A stretch of 64,000 bases of DNA from the NCBI RefSeq assembly GCF_019457475.1, contig NZ_CP080413.1:248001-312000 (forward strand), in the 5' to 3' direction. The position numbers and the translations under genes were made by a program. This document shows positions 61,090 through 64,000 of this stretch, in pieces. This DNA comes from Shewanella acanthi. GTDB taxonomy: Bacteria > Pseudomonadota > Gammaproteobacteria > Enterobacterales > Shewanellaceae. The notes beneath the pieces are model-generated. The model was not told where the DNA came from. It saw only the letters and a list, made by a program, of their open reading frames with translations, and made no database searches. Position 1 is the first letter of the stretch; the number at the start of each line of letters is the position of its first letter.

Positions 61090-63504
61090 ATGGATCAGCA
61101 AAGCCAGTTTCCTGAGATTGCCGAGAGACTTAATCAGGTTCGTATCGCACGAGCTCAAGCTTTGCTTTCGCCCTTGCAAAAACACTTATTCCAACTCATT
61201 CCCTATTTTCTCCACCATAATGCGCTGCAGTTGCCGGGCTATACCGACGTCAAAACCCCCTGCGGTGTTCATGGCTATGTACCTAACTCGGTCGAATCCT
61301 TAGCCTGCGATGTCTTTAAGCTGCCATTTATGGATGATGCTGCAAAGTATTATGCCTTTGAGGGCGTGTATGCCATGGGCAGTACTGCTAGTTTTGGCCA
61401 AAACAAAAAAAGCGATGTGGATATTTGGCTGGTTCATAACGCGCAGTTGACGGAATCTGAACTGGCATTAATTCGCTGCAAGATGACGAGTCTCACGGCA
61501 TGGTTTGCTGATTACCAATTTGAAGTGAATTTTTACCTCGTGCATCCGCAGCAATTTAGCGATGGCGCATTGTCGAGATTAGGCTGCCAGTCTTCCATGG
61601 CCCATGAACACAGTGGCAGTACTCAGCATTGGTTATTACTGGAGGAGTTTTACCGTAGCCAAATTCGTTTGGCAGGGAGAACCATTGCCTGGTGGCCCGA
61701 TGCTAAGTTAATCCCAGGATTGCTTTACCTAGGCAATGTACATGAGTTGCCCGCCAGTGAGTATTTTGGCGCCTCACTTTGGCAACTCTATAAGGGGCTG
61801 AATAAACCCCATAAAGCACTCATTAAAGTACTGCTACTTGAAGCCTACGCCAGTGACTATCCCAACTCGCAGCTGCTATGCGACAGGTTATGGCAAAAAA
61901 CACTTGAAGGGGATTTTTCGACCAGTAACGATGCTTATTACTCAATTTATGAGGTCATCGAAGCCTATTTAGTTAAGCAAAACGATGCTCGAAGGTTGGA
62001 AATTGTCAGGCGCTGCTTTTATCTCAAATGCGGTGTTTACCTAAGCCGCGCCGATGAGAACAAAGATTGGCGTTATCCTAAGATGCAGCAGTTAGTGCAG
62101 GACTGGCAGTGGCCCGACAGTCTTATCCAGACGTTGGATGACTGTGAACATTGGCATAGCGGCCAGCTGCATTGGTTTAACGATCAACTCAATCAATTAT
62201 TGCTCGCGAGTTATCAGACTCTTTTACGGTTTGCATCGACCCATGCCCTTAACGAAGGGCTGAGGATTGAAGAGCTAGGCATGTTAACGCGCAAGCTACA
62301 TACCTATTTCAGTCAAGACGAAGATCAGATTGCTAAGCTCAATTTGCTCTGGAGTCGAACGGTGGCCGAGTCCGAAGTGACTATGGTCTCAAGCGATCAA
62401 GAAAATCGCTATTACCTTTATCGGCAAGGGCCAAGTCCACAAAACCTATTAGGTGAGCCTGCAATTTGTAAGGGCAAGACACCGTCTGCACTAATGATTT
62501 GGGCGTGTTTGAATGGCGTTTCGACGCCTGAGACTAAATGGCACGATTTCGGTCAGAGTAAGGTGAAGTCTCGCCGCTTAACAGAGGCCGCGCAGCGACT
62601 GCTGAATTTTATCGACCACGACTGGCGGGTCTCTAAGCTCGATTTGTGTCAGCCCTGGCACTTTAGAAAGCTAATATTTGTGCTCAACCTCGATTGCGAC
62701 CCCACCATCGAATGGCGCGGCCAAGAGATGATGGTCGACATGATGAATGCCAACGTATTCTCCCTTGGGCGTAAAAAGGAAAATATGCTCGGCGCCTTGG
62801 ATGCGATTTGTTTGAACAGTTGGGGTGAGTGGCAATGCCATCGCTTTGAGGGCGAAACCGCCGTTTTGCAGGCGCTCGCGTTTGTGACGCCGGGTCTTAG
62901 ACGTGCTACCCAGAGCGTTGATATGGACGTGATCAGCTGCTCGCAAAAACTCAGGCCACAGCTTAAGTTGGCGGTGAAAAACCTGCTCAGACAAACCGTG
63001 CGTCTTTGTCGGCAGGCACAGCCGTCGAGCACCTTAGTGCAACCACTGCAAATCAGTCACACCCGCTATGGCATTTTCTTTAATGCGCTGGGGATGGCCT
63101 ACCAAGATTTAAGTGATGCAAAGTCTTTTTATCAGCAGTTATCGCACTCGCATTTAGTACAGTTGCCGCGACCTAAACTAGGTGACGATCCTTTTACCAG
63201 TATGCCCAAGATTATTCAGAACTTTGCGGCTAAGGGTGCGATTCAATATTTCCTGCGTCAGCGCGCCGACAATTTGGATGTGTTTATCCTCGATGAGGAC
63301 AATCAGCTGAGTCACTATGTACAGTCGGGCTCGAATATGGCGGAGCTAGTGAACAAAGTGAGTCATCACTATGTATTTGATGAATATTATGCGGCTAAGG
63401 CGAGATTTAATATTCCGCAATTCTTCCATTTAGTGCGGGTGGCGGGCGAGCTAACGGTAATGCCCTTTGGGGTGGATTTAACCAATGCAGATGTGGAGTT
63501 TTAG
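61090..63504 (+). CDS. cyaA: Class I adenylate cyclase
   Basis: An 804-residue cytoplasmic enzyme making cAMP from ATP. The N-terminal catalytic half carries the nucleotidyltransferase-type motif GSTASFGQNKKSDVDIWLV, with the metal-binding Asp pair DVD at about residues 112-114. The C-terminal half is the regulatory region that in enterics responds to enzyme IIA(Glc). Length and synteny with hemC and cyaY match E. coli. The AAGG before the ATG is too close for an efficient ribosome site, so translation may be weak, as in E. coli where cyaA starts with TTG. Confidence 0.97.
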   Translation: MDQQSQFPEIAERLNQVRIARAQALLSPLQKHLFQLIPYFLHHNALQLPGYTDVKTPCGVHGYVPNSVESLACDVFKLPFMDDAAKYYAFEGVYAMGSTASFGQNKKSDVDIWLVHNAQLTESELALIRCKMTSLTAWFADYQFEVNFYLVHPQQFSDGALSRLGCQSSMAHEHSGSTQHWLLLEEFYRSQIRLAGRTIAWWPDAKLIPGLLYLGNVHELPASEYFGASLWQLYKGLNKPHKALIKVLLLEAYASDYPNSQLLCDRLWQKTLEGDFSTSNDAYYSIYEVIEAYLVKQNDARRLEIVRRCFYLKCGVYLSRADENKDWRYPKMQQLVQDWQWPDSLIQTLDDCEHWHSGQLHWFNDQLNQLLLASYQTLLRFASTHALNEGLRIEELGMLTRKLHTYFSQDEDQIAKLNLLWSRTVAESEVTMVSSDQENRYYLYRQGPSPQNLLGEPAICKGKTPSALMIWACLNGVSTPETKWHDFGQSKVKSRRLTEAAQRLLNFIDHDWRVSKLDLCQPWHFRKLIFVLNLDCDPTIEWRGQEMMVDMMNANVFSLGRKKENMLGALDAICLNSWGEWQCHRFEGETAVLQALAFVTPGLRRATQSVDMDVISCSQKLRPQLKLAVKNLLRQTVRLCRQAQPSSTLVQPLQISHTRYGIFFNALGMAYQDLSDAKSFYQQLSHSHLVQLPRPKLGDDPFTSMPKIIQNFAAKGAIQYFLRQRADNLDVFILDEDNQLSHYVQSGSNMAELVNKVSHHYVFDEYYAAKARFNIPQFFHLVRVAGELTVMPFGVDLTNADVEF

Positions 63505-63522
63505 GCGGGAGTGACTCCCGCC
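63504..63522. terminator. Hairpin between convergent cyaA and cyaY
   Basis: The 7-bp GC-rich stem GGCGGGA / TCCCGCC around GTGAC, immediately after the cyaA stop. There is no T-run on either strand, so termination efficiency is uncertain. Confidence 0.4.
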
Positions 63523-63530
63523 CAAACAGC

Positions 63531-63860
63531 TTAGAAGCTTAAGTCGATACCGCTTTGACGAAGGATCGACTCCTGAACAAAAGGCATAAACTCGCCGCCG
63601 TTGCGGCCGTCAATCCATTTTCCGTCAACAAAACCAAAGTGATAGCCACCAAAGCGGGTCGCTACCCAGATTTCGTGTAGGGGTTCTTGTTTGTTAATGA
63701 CGATCTTCGAACCATCGACAAATTCCAGTTGTAAAACGTTGCCGCTGGCGTCGATATCGACATCGGCGTCCTGTTCATCAATCGCGGTTTCAATGGCGGA
63801 TTCTATCGCTTGGAACATGTCATCGGCGAGCTGGTGAAATTCTGTATCTGTCATGGCCAT
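63531..63860 (-). CDS. cyaY: Frataxin-like protein CyaY
   Basis: A 109-residue iron-binding regulator of iron-sulfur cluster assembly that modulates IscS. It shows the acidic first helix ([30 protein letters not shown]), then beta strands with [14 protein letters not shown] and a W-containing [11 protein letters not shown]. The ATG at 63860 follows AAAGGA; a start two codons later (63854) is possible. Convergent with cyaA, divergent from the lptM-like gene. Confidence 0.96.
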   Translation of the reverse strand: MAMTDTEFHQLADDMFQAIESAIETAIDEQDADVDIDASGNVLQLEFVDGSKIVINKQEPLHEIWVATRFGGYHFGFVDGKWIDGRNGGEFMPFVQESILRQSGIDLSF

Positions 63861-63927
63861 GCATTTCTGTCCTTTGCTTTCGTCAAGATGGGTGCGATTA
63901 TAAGGCCATTAGTCACTAGATGCACAG

Positions 63928-64000
63928 ATGTTGAGAAAAATGAGACTGTTTTTATTGTTATTGCTTGGTAGCCTATTCATCACGGCATGCGGCCAAAAAG
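63928..64000 (+). CDS. lptM: LptM/YifL-like small lipoprotein (partial, runs off the window)
   Basis: A lipoprotein signal begins at ATG 63928 (or 63940): MRLFLLLLLGSLFITACGQK, with lipobox ITAC. Position beside cyaY matches yifL/lptM (upstream of lysA) in enterobacteria, whose product supports maturation of the LPS translocon. Only 24 codons are visible, so the name rests on synteny and the signal. Confidence 0.65.
   Translation, partial: MLRKMRLFLLLLLGSLFITACGQK

Overview
The window reads as a chromosomal segment of a Shewanella species of the oneidensis/putrefaciens type. The basis is protein character plus gene order remembered from S. oneidensis (katG - dtd - azoR - recG - ilvY/ilvC/ilvGMDA - rep - tRNA cluster - bpf/lap adhesin operon - hemYXDC - cyaA - cyaY). 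No database search was possible, so the species is not fixed. Nearly everything is chromosomal core. No insertion sequence, prophage, integrase, CRISPR array or rRNA was seen.

Layout. 1-9.5 kb holds the end of an unknown gene, catalase-peroxidase katG, a membrane polyferredoxin, a DUF2959 lipoprotein with a small membrane protein, a YihY/BrkB membrane protein, a proline iminopeptidase, dtd with a YiiD_C thioesterase, and azoR. 9.5-19.5 kb holds a rhodanese, a Sco1-chemoreceptor pair, a GNAT acetyltransferase, a DUF3014 protein, recG, a YkgJ cysteine-cluster protein, a decayed solute-binding-protein gene and a CNNM/CBS membrane protein. 19.5-29.3 kb is the branched-chain amino-acid block: ilvY divergent from ilvC, then a leader peptide (ilvL) with an attenuator, then ilvG-ilvM-ilvD-ilvA, and a class V aminotransferase. 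29.3-36.3 kb holds a candidate structured small RNA, a YcaQ-type DNA glycosylase, ubiK, rep and a GAF-GAF-GGDEF-EAL protein. 36.49-36.92 kb is a tRNA operon (Arg-His-Pro-Pro).

37.1-56.4 kb, all on the minus strand, is a complete Lap/Bpf biofilm adhesin system: a 3604-residue RTX adhesin (BpfA) with two adjoining tandem-repeat arrays, its type I secretion ABC transporter, membrane-fusion protein and TolC-like channel, an OmpA-type lipoprotein, the periplasmic protease LapG/BpfG and the inner-membrane c-di-GMP receptor LapD/BpfD. In the established Lap model, c-di-GMP bound to LapD sequesters LapG. When c-di-GMP falls, LapG cuts the adhesin near its N terminus and releases it. The TAAG cleavage motif, the LapG catalytic triad and the degenerate GGDEF/EAL motifs of LapD are all visible. 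A near-consensus sigma-70 promoter precedes bpfA, and its -35 box lies inside a perfect FleQ/FlrA-type palindrome.

56.7-64 kb holds hemC-hemD-hemX-hemY, divergent cyaA, cyaY and the start of an lptM-like lipoprotein gene, as in enterobacteria.

The items most worth a second look are the four-hairpin minus-strand RNA at 29444-29602, the FlrA-box/-35 overlap at bpfA, the near-identical 330-bp and 399-bp repeat arrays, and the Sco1-chemoreceptor pair.
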